Assembly: GCA_964570285.1 (NCBI GenBank)
Contig: CAZMXP010000021.1
Span: 1 to 64,000 of the forward strand
Direction: 5' to 3'
DNA from: CAZMXP01 sp964570285
GTDB lineage: Bacteria > Planctomycetota > PLA2
Length of the DNA: 64,000 nt
Positions 23,763 through 31,650 of this stretch are shown here, piece by piece. Position numbers and translations under genes: made by a program. The notes under the pieces are model-generated. The model did no database searches. It was not told the origin of the DNA and saw nothing but the letters and a program-made list of their open reading frames with translations. Each line of letters opens with the position of its first letter. Within the stretch, counting starts at the first letter, position 1.

Positions 23763-24902
23763 GTGCGATCGGTTTTTCTGAGAGGTGGGGGGGGGCCGCG
23801 GAGTCCGCGCATCTTTCGGAAGAGGATCGGGCGCGTCGATCCGGGTGTCAGGCCGGGCGACGTCGTCGCGGTGCGGCGGGCGGACGGGACGTTTCTCGCG
23901 CGGGCGTTCTGGAGTCCGCGGTCGGTCATCGCGGCGCGGGTGATCGATCGCGAGGAGTGCGGGGCGCCGATCGACGGTGCGTGGTTTCATGCACGCATCG
24001 ACGCGGCCGACCGGAGGCGCCAGTGGCGCGACGTGACCGACTCTTGGCGCGTCGTCAACTCGGAGGGGGATGGGATCTCCGGTCTCATCGTCGATCGCTA
24101 CGCGGAGTTGGGGGTGATCGAAGTGGGGGCGCGGGGGGTGTTCGAGCATCTGGGCGCGATCGAGGAGGCCGTGCGTTCGCTGCCGGGCATCCGGCGCACG
24201 ATCGTGCGCGCCGACCCGGAGGTCGAGCGGATCGAGGGGTTCTCCGCCGTCGACCGCGGCGGCGACGACGGGCGCGTCGTGATCACCGAGCACGGGATCC
24301 GATACCACGTCGATGCGCGCCGCGGCCAGAAGACGGGCTTCTTCCTCGACCAGCGCGAGGCGCGGGCGGAGGCCGCGAGGCTCGCGAGCGGCCTTACGGT
24401 GCTCGACCTCTGCTGCTACACCGGGGGCTTCGCGCTGTCGGCCGCGCGAGGGGGGGCGGCGTCCGTGACCGCGGTCGACCTCGACGAGACGGCGCTCGAG
24501 GTCGCGCGCGCGAACGCGGCGCTGAACGGGCTCACGGTCTCCTTCGAGCACTCGGATGCGTTCGACTTCCTCCGCGGAGGCGCCAGCGCCGACCTCGTGA
24601 TCCTCGATCCGCCGAAGCTCGCGATGAACCGGCGAGGGCTGCCGATGGCCGAGAAGAAGTCGGTCGACCTGAACACCCTCGCGCTGCGGGCGGTGCGCCG
24701 GGGCGGCCTTCTCTTCACGTTCAGTTGCACCGGCCTCTTTCCCGCCAGCGAGTTCGAGCGGCAGGTGGTCAAGGCCGCGCGTCGCGCGGGACGCGACGTG
24801 CGGATCACGGCGCGCACCACGCAGCCCGACGACCACGCCGTGGCCCCCGACTTCCCCGAGGGGCGCTACCTGCACGGCCTGCTGCTCGCCGTGGCCCCCT
24901 GA
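23763..24902 (+). CDS. RlmI-like class I SAM-dependent rRNA methyltransferase
   Basis: The protein has an N-terminal PUA-type domain (about 1-75), a linker domain, and a Rossmann methyltransferase domain from about 190. Visible motifs are GQKTGFFLDQRE, the SAM motif LDLCCYTGGFAL, the motif IV equivalent ILDPPKLA and the final YLHGLLLAV. RlmI methylates a cytosine at C5 in 23S rRNA; the exact target here is unproven. The 379-residue length fits. The GTG at 23763 follows AAGGGAGAGG. A run of nine G in the sixth to tenth codons is a possible sequencing-error site, and the N-terminus there differs from the usual GHPWVF. Confidence 0.87.
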   Translation: MRSVFLRGGGGPRSPRIFRKRIGRVDPGVRPGDVVAVRRADGTFLARAFWSPRSVIAARVIDREECGAPIDGAWFHARIDAADRRRQWRDVTDSWRVVNSEGDGISGLIVDRYAELGVIEVGARGVFEHLGAIEEAVRSLPGIRRTIVRADPEVERIEGFSAVDRGGDDGRVVITEHGIRYHVDARRGQKTGFFLDQREARAEAARLASGLTVLDLCCYTGGFALSAARGGAASVTAVDLDETALEVARANAALNGLTVSFEHSDAFDFLRGGASADLVILDPPKLAMNRRGLPMAEKKSVDLNTLALRAVRRGGLLFTFSCTGLFPASEFERQVVKAARRAGRDVRITARTTQPDDHAVAPDFPEGRYLHGLLLAVAP

Positions 24903-24931
24903 CCCCCTCGAATTCGCCGCCCCGATCGCTG

Positions 24932-24937
24932 TAGAAT
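24932..24937 (+). promoter_or_regulatory. -10 hexamer upstream of the pseudoprotease gene
   Basis: TAGAAT lies 15 bases before the ATG at 24953, with GGGGGTG between them as ribosome-binding site. Confidence 0.35.
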
Positions 24938-24952
24938 GCCCGCGGGGGTGCC

Positions 24953-26611
24953 ATGACGATGCGGCCGCTGCTGTGTACGGTGCTGCTTGGTGCACTCGCG
25001 CAGGCGCAGGACGCGGAGCGGGCGCTTCGCGACGGGCGCGCCTCGACCGTGCTCGTGAATGCGGGCAAGCGGGCGCTCGGCGCGGGCTTCCTGATCGACG
25101 CGGCGCGCGGCTACGTGCTGACGCTGCACGACGTGGTCGCGGGCGAGCAGGATGTGGATGTCGCCTTCGCCGACGGCCTGCGGCGCAAGGTGCGGCTCGC
25201 TGCGAGCGACGCGCGGCTCCATCTCGCGCTGCTGGAGATCGGGCCGATGGACAGCCGCAAGCACCCCGGGCTCGGCTTGGCGCCCCCGCACACGGATGCC
25301 GCGGCGCTGCTGGGCGGCCGCATCGGGGCCGTCGGCGCCCCGACGGATGTCAACGGCACGCTCTCGTGGAGCGTCCGCGGGGACGGCATCGTGGCCCGCG
25401 TGGGTTCCAGCGATCTGCGCCAGATCCGGGGGCTGCTGACGCTGGAGCACAACATCGCGTTCCAGCCGGTCGACGCCGGGGGGCCGGTGCTCGACGAGGC
25501 GGGCCTCGTCACGGGGATCAACTTCTGGTGCGGCGGCCCGTCCTCCACGCTGGAGGGCGTCCGGCTCTATCCGGCGCTGAGCGTCAACGTGATGCGCGCG
25601 TTCCTCTCCGTGGCGAAGATCCCGGGTGTGGAGCCGCTGCCGGCGGAGGCGCTCGCGCCGGCGGCCCGCGAGGCGGAGGGCGAGACGGCCGACGGGGCGC
25701 GGGAGCGGCCGCTGCGCTTTGGGCCCTATGAGGGCTATCTCGACGCGAAGGTGCAGAAGGCGCTCGGGCTCCGCACCAAGAGACTCGTCGGCGGGCTCTT
25801 GCGCCTTGTCGACAAGTGCGCCACCTGCCGCGGCCTCAAGACGGTGCTGCTCCCCGGGGTCGACCGCGTGGCCTGCCCCACCTGCAACGGGCTCGGCCGG
25901 GAGTTCGACGCGCACGGTGCGGAAAAGCTGATCCGGGAGCTCTCGCCTCCGGCGAAGCGGGTTTCGGAGGGCGATTCGCGCGGGCGGGCGCAGCGGGCGG
26001 ACGAGTGGGGCCGGGCGCTTCTGGGAGCGCAGCTGCCGAGGCGGTACGAGCAGGAGCGGAAGGGCCGGCTGGCGCTCGTGCAAGGCATGCCGCCGCACGC
26101 GATCTACCCGATCCACCTCGTGCTGCTCCCGCACCCGTCCGGCAAGGGGTACGACTGGTTCCTGCACGAGCCCGGCAGGGACGGGCCCTACGCGCCGGAG
26201 CGGGAGTTCGAGAACCTGCCGCCGGAGGCCCTCGTGGAGCGCGTGCTCGGGGGCGACATGATCCGGCTGGAGGGTGGCCGGGTCATCCGGCTCTGCGGCC
26301 TCTGCATCCCGGACGAGAAGGGCTCGATTCCCGATGCCGGGCGCGGGGTGGCCGTGGCCGCGCCGCGCGCGCGACTCGAAGCGCTTGTGGCCGGAAAGCG
26401 CGTCCGCCTCTCCGCCGACCGCCATGCCGCGTTCACGATGGACGGGCACGCGATCGCCTATGTCGAGGTGGAAGGGGCCGACGTCGCGCCCCTGCTGCTG
26501 CGCGAGGGCCTCGCCCGACGCCACCCGAGCCACATGCCCGAGCGCGGGCCCGAATACCTCAAGGCGGAGGGAGAAGCGCGCGCGGCCGGCGTCGGCTGCT
26601 GGGCCCGGTAG
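24953..26611 (+). CDS. Exported pseudo-trypsin / zinc-ribbon / staphylococcal-nuclease-like protein
   Basis: A signal peptide (about 1-19, ending AQAQ) is followed by a trypsin-like fold (about 25-215) resembling HtrA: GAGFLIDAARGYVLTLHDVV, ARLHLALLEI, DAGGPVLDEAG. All three catalytic positions differ (His shifted or replaced by Asp, Asp to His, Ser to Ala), so it should be inactive. Two Cys pairs, C289/C292 and C308/C311, in DnaJ-like CxxCxG motifs suggest a zinc-binding unit. The C-terminal 130 residues resemble a staphylococcal-nuclease domain (VIRLCGLCIPDE, VEGADVAPLLLREGLA, YLKAEGEARAAGVGCW). Whether the nuclease fold is active cannot be judged. The domain combination is unusual; 552 residues. 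Confidence 0.7.
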   Translation: MTMRPLLCTVLLGALAQAQDAERALRDGRASTVLVNAGKRALGAGFLIDAARGYVLTLHDVVAGEQDVDVAFADGLRRKVRLAASDARLHLALLEIGPMDSRKHPGLGLAPPHTDAAALLGGRIGAVGAPTDVNGTLSWSVRGDGIVARVGSSDLRQIRGLLTLEHNIAFQPVDAGGPVLDEAGLVTGINFWCGGPSSTLEGVRLYPALSVNVMRAFLSVAKIPGVEPLPAEALAPAAREAEGETADGARERPLRFGPYEGYLDAKVQKALGLRTKRLVGGLLRLVDKCATCRGLKTVLLPGVDRVACPTCNGLGREFDAHGAEKLIRELSPPAKRVSEGDSRGRAQRADEWGRALLGAQLPRRYEQERKGRLALVQGMPPHAIYPIHLVLLPHPSGKGYDWFLHEPGRDGPYAPEREFENLPPEALVERVLGGDMIRLEGGRVIRLCGLCIPDEKGSIPDAGRGVAVAAPRARLEALVAGKRVRLSADRHAAFTMDGHAIAYVEVEGADVAPLLLREGLARRHPSHMPERGPEYLKAEGEARAAGVGCWAR

Positions 26612-26640
26612 CCCGGACGCCCGGCCGCGCAGGGTGCACC

Positions 26641-27009
26641 ATGAGAGGACGCCTCGCCGTCTACGGCCTGCTGCGCCGCGGGGAGCGGCTCGCACACCTG
26701 CTCGACGGGGCGCGCTTTGTCGCGACGGCATCGCTTCCGGGCTACGACCTGTGCGACCTGGGCGCCTACCCCGGCGCGGTCCCCGGCGAGGGCGTGCTCG
26801 TCGCCGAGATCTACGAGCTCGCCTCCGACGCGCAACTCGCGCTGCTCGACGAGGCCGAAGGCGTGCACGAGGATCCGCCCCTCTACCGCCGCGTCGCCCT
26901 CGACGACCGGACCTGGATCTACCTCTACGCGCGCCCGACCCTGTCCGCGACACGGATCGCGTCCGGCGACTGGAGGGACGCGCGCCCGCCGAACGCGCCC
27001 CCCTCCTGA
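26641..27009 (+). CDS. Gamma-glutamylcyclotransferase-fold protein
   Basis: This 122-residue protein has the GGCT/AIG2 layout: AVYGLLRRGERLAHLL at the N-terminus, LPGYDLCDLGAYPGAVPGEG, and LLDEAEG with the likely catalytic Glu. Such enzymes cyclise gamma-glutamylamines or act as similar cyclotransferases; the substrate here is unknown. It starts 29 bases after the nuclease-like gene and is followed by a long inverted repeat between it and the convergent tetR. Confidence 0.8.
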   Translation: MRGRLAVYGLLRRGERLAHLLDGARFVATASLPGYDLCDLGAYPGAVPGEGVLVAEIYELASDAQLALLDEAEGVHEDPPLYRRVALDDRTWIYLYARPTLSATRIASGDWRDARPPNAPPS

Positions 27010-27014
27010 CCCAA

Positions 27015-27095
27015 GGTTCCTCCGCGAGCTTCCGTCGGTCGAGGATCGTCGCACCGTCGGCAGGCGTCCGCCCGACGGAAGCTAGCGGAGGAACC
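27015..27095. repeat. 24-bp inverted repeat between convergent genes
   Basis: The arms 27015-27038 and 27072-27095 match at 23 of 24 positions (the single difference is near the middle) with a 33-base spacer. The right arm contains the tetR stop codon (27082-27084). It lies between convergent genes and may be a two-way terminator or a small palindromic element; there is no T-run. Confidence 0.75.
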
Positions 27096-27654
27096 CGTGC
27101 AGGAAGATCCCCTGCACGGCGTCCGCGAGACGATCGGGGCTGCCGTCGCGCTCGGGGTCGTACCAGGTGTAGAGCCAGTTCATCATGCCGAAGAGCAGGA
27201 AGACCGCGACCGGCACCGGCACGTCGCGCAGCGGGTGGTCGGCGGCGATCTCGTCGAGGATGCCTCGCACGAGCCGCACGTAGCGGCGGCGCTGCTCGCC
27301 CACCTTCTCGGCGTACTTGCCGGTGAGCTGGCCGCTCTCCCGGGCCATCACCTTCATCTCGGCGATGTTGCCCGCGAAGAAGGCGAGGTGGGCGTGGATC
27401 ACCCGCTTGAGCTTGGCCTCGGGATCCTTCACGCCCGCGAGCGCCTCCGCGTGCTGCTCGAGCAGCGTGCGGAAGCTCTCGTGCTGGATGTCGAAGAGGA
27501 TCTCGTCCTTGCCCTTGTAGTAGTAGTAGAGCCCGGCGAGGCTCAGCTCGGCGGCCTTCGCGACGTCGCGGATGCTGGCGGCGTCGTAGCCATGCTCGGC
27601 GAAGACCTCCGCCGCGCGCTTCCGGATGTCGGCCTTCCGTTCGGGACCCGCCAT
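27082..27654 (-). CDS. TetR/AcrR-family transcriptional regulator
   Basis: The N-terminal helix-turn-helix (RKRAAEVFAEHGYDAASIRDVAKAAELSLAGLYYYYKGKDEIL, about 9-52, read in parts) is typical of TetR; the C-terminal domain with FFAGNIAEMKVM, GQLTGKYAEKV and MMNWLYTWYDPERDG is like that of KstR2/FadR-type regulators of acyl-CoA metabolism. It is divergent from nfo and the ETF-QO gene with only 37 bases between, so it probably controls itself and that operon in response to an acyl-CoA or lipid-like ligand; the ligand is inferred from the neighbour. The 190-residue length is normal. ATG 27654 has TACAAT seven bases upstream. Confidence 0.92.
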   Translation of the reverse strand: MAGPERKADIRKRAAEVFAEHGYDAASIRDVAKAAELSLAGLYYYYKGKDEILFDIQHESFRTLLEQHAEALAGVKDPEAKLKRVIHAHLAFFAGNIAEMKVMARESGQLTGKYAEKVGEQRRRYVRLVRGILDEIAADHPLRDVPVPVAVFLLFGMMNWLYTWYDPERDGSPDRLADAVQGIFLHGFLR

Positions 27655-27661
27655 GCCGCGG

Positions 27662-27685
27662 ATTGTAAGGAACGCGGGTTACACT
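27662..27685. promoter_or_regulatory. Back-to-back leaderless promoters and TetR operator candidate
   Basis: On the reverse strand TACAAT (27667-27662) is seven bases from the tetR ATG; on the forward strand TACACT (27680-27685) is six bases from the nfo GTG. A dyad TGTAA-N10-TTACA (27664-27683) covers both -10 elements, so one bound dimer could silence both genes. Confidence 0.5.
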
Positions 27686-27691
27686 CCGCGC

Positions 27692-28534
27692 GTGCTCCTG
27701 GGCGCCCACGTCTCGACCAGCGGCGGCATGCCGACCGCGATCCGCGAGGGGGTCGAACTCGGCTGCGAGGCGATCCAGGTCTTCACGCGCAACCAGCGCC
27801 AGTGGGTGGGCAGGCCCCTCGACCCGGAGGACGTCGCCACGTTCCGCAGCGAAGGCAGGAAGGCGGGCCTGCTCTCCACCGCGGTCAGCCACGCCTCCTA
27901 CCTGATCAACCTCTGCGCGACCGACCCGGAGATCCTCGCCAAGTCGCGCGCCGCGTTCGCCGACGAGATCCGCCGCTGCGGGCAGCTCGGCATCCCCTAC
28001 CTCTGCATCCATCCCGGTTCGCACCTCGGCGCCGGCGAGGAGGCGGGCCTCGCGCTGGCCGCCGAGAGCGTGCACTGGGCGCTCGTCGAGACCGCCGACG
28101 TCAAGGTGACGGTGCTGCTCGAGAACACCGCCGGGCAGGGGACCAACCTCGGCCACCGGCTCGAGCACCTCGACACGGTGCGCAAGGCCGTCGGCGGCAG
28201 GCGCGTCGGCTTCTGCATCGACACCTGCCACCTCTTCGCCGCGGGCTACGACCTGCGCACGGAGGAGGCATACGCCGCGACGATGGCGGAGGTCGTCAGG
28301 CGCCTCGGCCTCTCCCGCATCAAGGCGTTCCATCTCAACGACAGCAAGTTCCCGTTCGCGTCGCGCCGCGACCGCCACGAGCACATCGGCGAGGGCGAGA
28401 TCGGCGAGGCGGGGTTCCGGGAACTGGTCAGGGACGAGCGGTTCGCGAAGCTGCCGGGGCTGCTCGAAACCCCCGACGGACCCGATGCCTACAGCATGAA
28501 TCTGGCACGGCTGCGGAAACTGAGGGGCGCATGA
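27692..28534 (+). CDS. nfo: Deoxyribonuclease IV (endonuclease IV, AP endonuclease)
   Basis: Nfo cleaves 5' to abasic sites in base excision repair using three zinc ions. The 280-residue TIM-barrel protein has GAHVSTSGG at the N-terminus, LENTAGQGTNLG, FCIDTCHLFAAGYD, AFHLNDSK and DRHEHIGEGEIG, which provide the His/Asp/Glu metal ligands. The GTG start is set by the TACACT six bases upstream; the sequence starts straight at the family N-terminus. It overlaps the following ETF-QO gene by four bases (ATGA). Confidence 0.95.
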   Translation: MLLGAHVSTSGGMPTAIREGVELGCEAIQVFTRNQRQWVGRPLDPEDVATFRSEGRKAGLLSTAVSHASYLINLCATDPEILAKSRAAFADEIRRCGQLGIPYLCIHPGSHLGAGEEAGLALAAESVHWALVETADVKVTVLLENTAGQGTNLGHRLEHLDTVRKAVGGRRVGFCIDTCHLFAAGYDLRTEEAYAATMAEVVRRLGLSRIKAFHLNDSKFPFASRRDRHEHIGEGEIGEAGFRELVRDERFAKLPGLLETPDGPDAYSMNLARLRKLRGA

Positions 28535-30132
28535 GCGAACGCGACGTCCTCGAACTCGACTGCGTCGTCGTCGGCGCGGGCCCCGCGGGCCTCGCCGCCG
28601 CGCTGCGATTCCAGGAGCTCTCCGGCGGCGCGCACGCGCTCGCGGTGCTGGAGAAGGCCTCGACGCCCGGGCTGCACTCGCTCAGCGGCGCCGTCGTCGA
28701 TCCGCGCGCGCTCGACGAACTGCTCCCCGACTGGCGAAAGCTCGATCCGCCGGTCGAGTCGCCCGTCACGAAGGAGGCGATGTACGCGCTCTCCGAGAGA
28801 CGCGCCTACCGCATCCCGGTGCCGCCGCCGATGCACAACAGGGGCAACTTCGTCTGCAGCCTGAACCGGCTCGTCGAGTGGCTCGCGAAGACCGCCGAGT
28901 CCCGCGGCGTCGAGATCTTCGCCGAGTTCCCCGCGCGCGACCTGCTCTTCGACCGCCCCGACGGCGACCGCGTCACCGGCGTGCGCCTCGTCGATTCCGG
29001 GGTCGGCAAGGACGGCGCCCGGAAGGCGAGCTACCAGCCCGGGGCCGACGTGCGCGCGAAGGTCACGATCCTCTGCGACGGGGTGCGGGGGAACCTGACG
29101 AAGCAGCTCGTGCAGAGGATTCCGGGGGTGCTCGAGGGCCGCAACCCCGCCGACTACGAGACCGGGGTCAAGGAGCTCTGGCGCGTGCGCGACGGCGCCT
29201 TCCCGGCGGGCAAGGTCGTGCACACGATGGGCTGGCCGCTCCCTCCCGAGATCTACGGCGGCTCGTGGATCTACGGCATGAGGGACAACCTCGTCAGCCT
29301 CGGCCTCGTGATGGGCCTCGACTACGAGGATCCGACGTGGGACCTGCACCGCGAGTTCACGCGGTGGAAGACCCACCCGTGGATCGCGCGGCTCCTCGAC
29401 GGGGGCGAGATCGTCCGGTACGGCGCGAAGGCGATCCCCGGCGGCGGGCTCTACTCGATGCCGCGCCTCTGGGGCGACGGCTGGCTGCTCGCCGGCGACG
29501 CCGCGGGCTCGGTCAACATGGCGCGCCTCAAGGGCGTCCATCTCGCGATCAAGACCGGCATGCTCGCCGGCGAGGCCGCCTACCGCGCGCTCACGTCGGG
29601 CACCCCCCTCCAGTCCTACGACGACGCCTTCCGCGCCTCGTGGGCCTTCGACGAGCTGCACAAGACCCGCAACTTCCGCACGACCTTCAAGGTCTTCAGG
29701 CGCCCCCGCGCCATCTTCGAGGTCGCCGTCCAGACGCTGCTCTCGGGACGCGGCCTCTTCTATGGGCGTCTCGCGGCGGGCGAATCGACGCTGGGCCCGC
29801 CGCGTCCCCCCCCCGCGCCCCCCCCGTATGACAACAAGACGACCTTCGAGAAGCTGACGGACGTCTACCACTCCGGCACCAAGCACGAGGAGGACCAGCC
29901 CTGCCACCTCGTCGTGCGCGAGCCCGACCTCTGCGTCTCGCGCTGCACGCGCGAGTACGGCAACCCGTGCAACCACTTCTGCCCCGCGGGCGTCTACGAG
30001 TTCCGCGGATCGCTGACGATCAATGCCAGCAATTGCGTCCATTGCAAGACCTGTGACATCAAGGATCCCTACGGCATCATCGACTGGGTGACGCCGGAGG
30101 GGGGCGGCGGCCCGCACTACACGCTGCTGTGA
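28531..30132 (+). CDS. Electron transfer flavoprotein-ubiquinone oxidoreductase
   Basis: ETF-QO passes electrons from acyl-CoA and other dehydrogenases via ETF to the quinone pool at the membrane. The 533-residue protein has the FAD Rossmann motif VVVGAGPAGLAAAL (about 12-25), LHSLSGAVVDPRALDELLPDW, the GDAAGSVNMARLKGVHLAIK segment, and a C-terminal 4Fe-4S domain with Cys in CTREYGNPCNHFCPAGVYEF and NCVHCKTCDIKDPYGIIDWV (read in parts). ETF subunit genes are not in the window. A Pro-rich linker sits near 425-440. Coupled to nfo and followed by a flavodoxin/DUF309 fusion at a GTGA overlap. Confidence 0.93.
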   Translation: MSERDVLELDCVVVGAGPAGLAAALRFQELSGGAHALAVLEKASTPGLHSLSGAVVDPRALDELLPDWRKLDPPVESPVTKEAMYALSERRAYRIPVPPPMHNRGNFVCSLNRLVEWLAKTAESRGVEIFAEFPARDLLFDRPDGDRVTGVRLVDSGVGKDGARKASYQPGADVRAKVTILCDGVRGNLTKQLVQRIPGVLEGRNPADYETGVKELWRVRDGAFPAGKVVHTMGWPLPPEIYGGSWIYGMRDNLVSLGLVMGLDYEDPTWDLHREFTRWKTHPWIARLLDGGEIVRYGAKAIPGGGLYSMPRLWGDGWLLAGDAAGSVNMARLKGVHLAIKTGMLAGEAAYRALTSGTPLQSYDDAFRASWAFDELHKTRNFRTTFKVFRRPRAIFEVAVQTLLSGRGLFYGRLAAGESTLGPPRPPPAPPPYDNKTTFEKLTDVYHSGTKHEEDQPCHLVVREPDLCVSRCTREYGNPCNHFCPAGVYEFRGSLTINASNCVHCKTCDIKDPYGIIDWVTPEGGGGPHYTLL

Positions 30133-30995
30133 TCTGCTCCTGCCTGCTGCCCGCCGCGAGTTCGCCCGCGCTCGAGGCCCTGGTGCGGGCGGTGGAGCGG
30201 GGTGTCGGGAGCGCGGCGTTCCGGCGCGAGAGGGTCGGCGACGGGGACGCGGCGGCGATGACGGAGCGCGTGCTCGGCGGCGACGCGCTCGTGATCGCGG
30301 CGCCGGTCCTGCTCTATGGCCTGCCCGGCGACCTGAAGGCCTTCCTGGACTCGTGGCTCGCGCTCCACCCCGAGGGGCGGCTCGTGCCGCGCACCGCCCG
30401 CCTGCGCGCGGGGTATGTCGCGACCTACGCGCCCGACGACCCCGAGCCCGGGGAGGTCTTCCACCGGCAGGTGCGCGGGATCTGCTCCTTCCTCGGCATC
30501 ACCTACATGGGCTGCGCGCGCGGCTTCGTCCCCGCCGGAGGGGAGGCGCCCGGGACGCTGTTGGCGATCGCCGAGCGGCTCGGGGTCGTGCTCGAGGAGG
30601 GGGAGGGGTTCGCGGGCTTCCCCGAGGAGTACCTCGCCGGGATCGCGCGTTTCAACGCGGGGGAGTTCTGGGAGGCGCACGAGGCGTGGGAGGAGATCTG
30701 GATCGCCGAGGGGGGCGACCTGCGGCCCTTCTACCAGGGGCTCATCCAGGTGGCCGCGGCGTTCCACCACTATGGCAACCAGAACTGGCAGGGCATGCAC
30801 AAGCTGATGCGCGACGGCACCGAGAAGCTGGCCCGCTTCCTGCCGCAGGCGGTGGGGCTCGACCTCGAGAGGTTCCTGGGCGCGCTCGCGCCCTGGCGCG
30901 AACTCGCGGAGGCGCGCTGCGGGCGGCCGGGCGTCGTCACGCGGAGGCCGGGCGAGCCGCCGAGGATCGTCCTCGACGCGGCCGATCCCGGGTAG
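30129..30995 (+). CDS. Flavodoxin-like / DUF309 fusion protein
   Basis: Residues 1-150 resemble an NADPH-dependent FMN reductase or flavodoxin-like fold: SSPALEALVRAVE, ALVIAAPVLLYGLPGDLKAFLDSW and GYVATYA. Residues from about 170 hold the DUF309 signature FNAGEFWEAHEAWEEIW and YQGLIQVAAAFHHY. The usual S.T..L phosphate-binding loop of the reductase is weak, so flavin binding is uncertain. The GTG start overlaps the ETF-QO stop, suggesting an electron-transfer link. I do not know a characterised protein with this combination. Confidence 0.7.
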   Translation: MICSCLLPAASSPALEALVRAVERGVGSAAFRRERVGDGDAAAMTERVLGGDALVIAAPVLLYGLPGDLKAFLDSWLALHPEGRLVPRTARLRAGYVATYAPDDPEPGEVFHRQVRGICSFLGITYMGCARGFVPAGGEAPGTLLAIAERLGVVLEEGEGFAGFPEEYLAGIARFNAGEFWEAHEAWEEIWIAEGGDLRPFYQGLIQVAAAFHHYGNQNWQGMHKLMRDGTEKLARFLPQAVGLDLERFLGALAPWRELAEARCGRPGVVTRRPGEPPRIVLDAADPG

Positions 30996-30998
30996 ACT
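30993..30998 (+). promoter_or_regulatory. -10 hexamer of the LON-domain gene (leaderless type)
   Basis: TAGACT is followed by seven bases and the GTG at 31006. Confidence 0.4.
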
Positions 30999-31005
30999 CC
31001 CCCGC

Positions 31006-31650
31006 GTGAAGCACGACCTCGCCGCGATCGCCCGGACCTTCCCCCGCGAGGTGCCCGTCTTCCCGCTCGCGGAGTCCGTGCTCTTTCCCGGCGCGGTGCT
31101 GCCGCTGCACATCTTCGAGCCTCGCTACCGGACGATGGTGGGCGACCTCGTCGCGGGGGAGGGGCTCGTCGCGATGGCGCTCCTGCAGCAGTGCTCCCGC
31201 GACGAGTACCGCACGCTGCCGCCCTTCCACGCGACGGTGTGCGTCGGCCGCCTCATCACGCACCAGCCGCTCGCGGGCGGGCGCAGCAACATCAGCCTCC
31301 TCGGCGTCTCCGCCGGGCGCGCCACCCCGGTCGAGAGCGAGGCGCCCTACCGCGTCGCCGAGGTCGCGCTGCTCGCCGACGCGGAGGATGCCGAGGCGGG
31401 CTGGTATGGTCCGCGCGTCGAGCGGGCGCTCGGCAAGTCGCTCTCCGACCCCGACGCGCTGCCCATGTTGCTGCGCCAGCTGCAGGAGCTGCTCGACGAG
31501 GCGCGCATTCCCGCGGCGCTGATCAACACCTGCGCCTTCACCGCGCCGATCCTCCCGCGCCACAAGCTGGAACTGCTCGAGGAGCGGAGCCTCCGGCGCC
31601 GCCTCGAGCGGCTGCTCGACCTGCTCGACAGGAGCTGGCAATGGAACTGA
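31006..31650 (+). CDS. LON substrate-binding-domain protein
   Basis: The 214-residue protein consists only of the N-terminal domain of Lon protease: VPVFPLAESVLFPGAVLPLHIFEPRYRTMV, in parts, at about 15-46, and a helical region to the end. There is no AAA+ or protease domain. Such stand-alone proteins are widespread and may act as substrate adaptors, but the role is unknown. It overlaps the following gamma-glutamyltransferase gene by ten bases. Confidence 0.87.
   Translation: MKHDLAAIARTFPREVPVFPLAESVLFPGAVLPLHIFEPRYRTMVGDLVAGEGLVAMALLQQCSRDEYRTLPPFHATVCVGRLITHQPLAGGRSNISLLGVSAGRATPVESEAPYRVAEVALLADAEDAEAGWYGPRVERALGKSLSDPDALPMLLRQLQELLDEARIPAALINTCAFTAPILPRHKLELLEERSLRRRLERLLDLLDRSWQWN

Noticed and set aside
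24953..26611. Active HtrA-type protease
   Set aside because: All three catalytic positions appear to be replaced.
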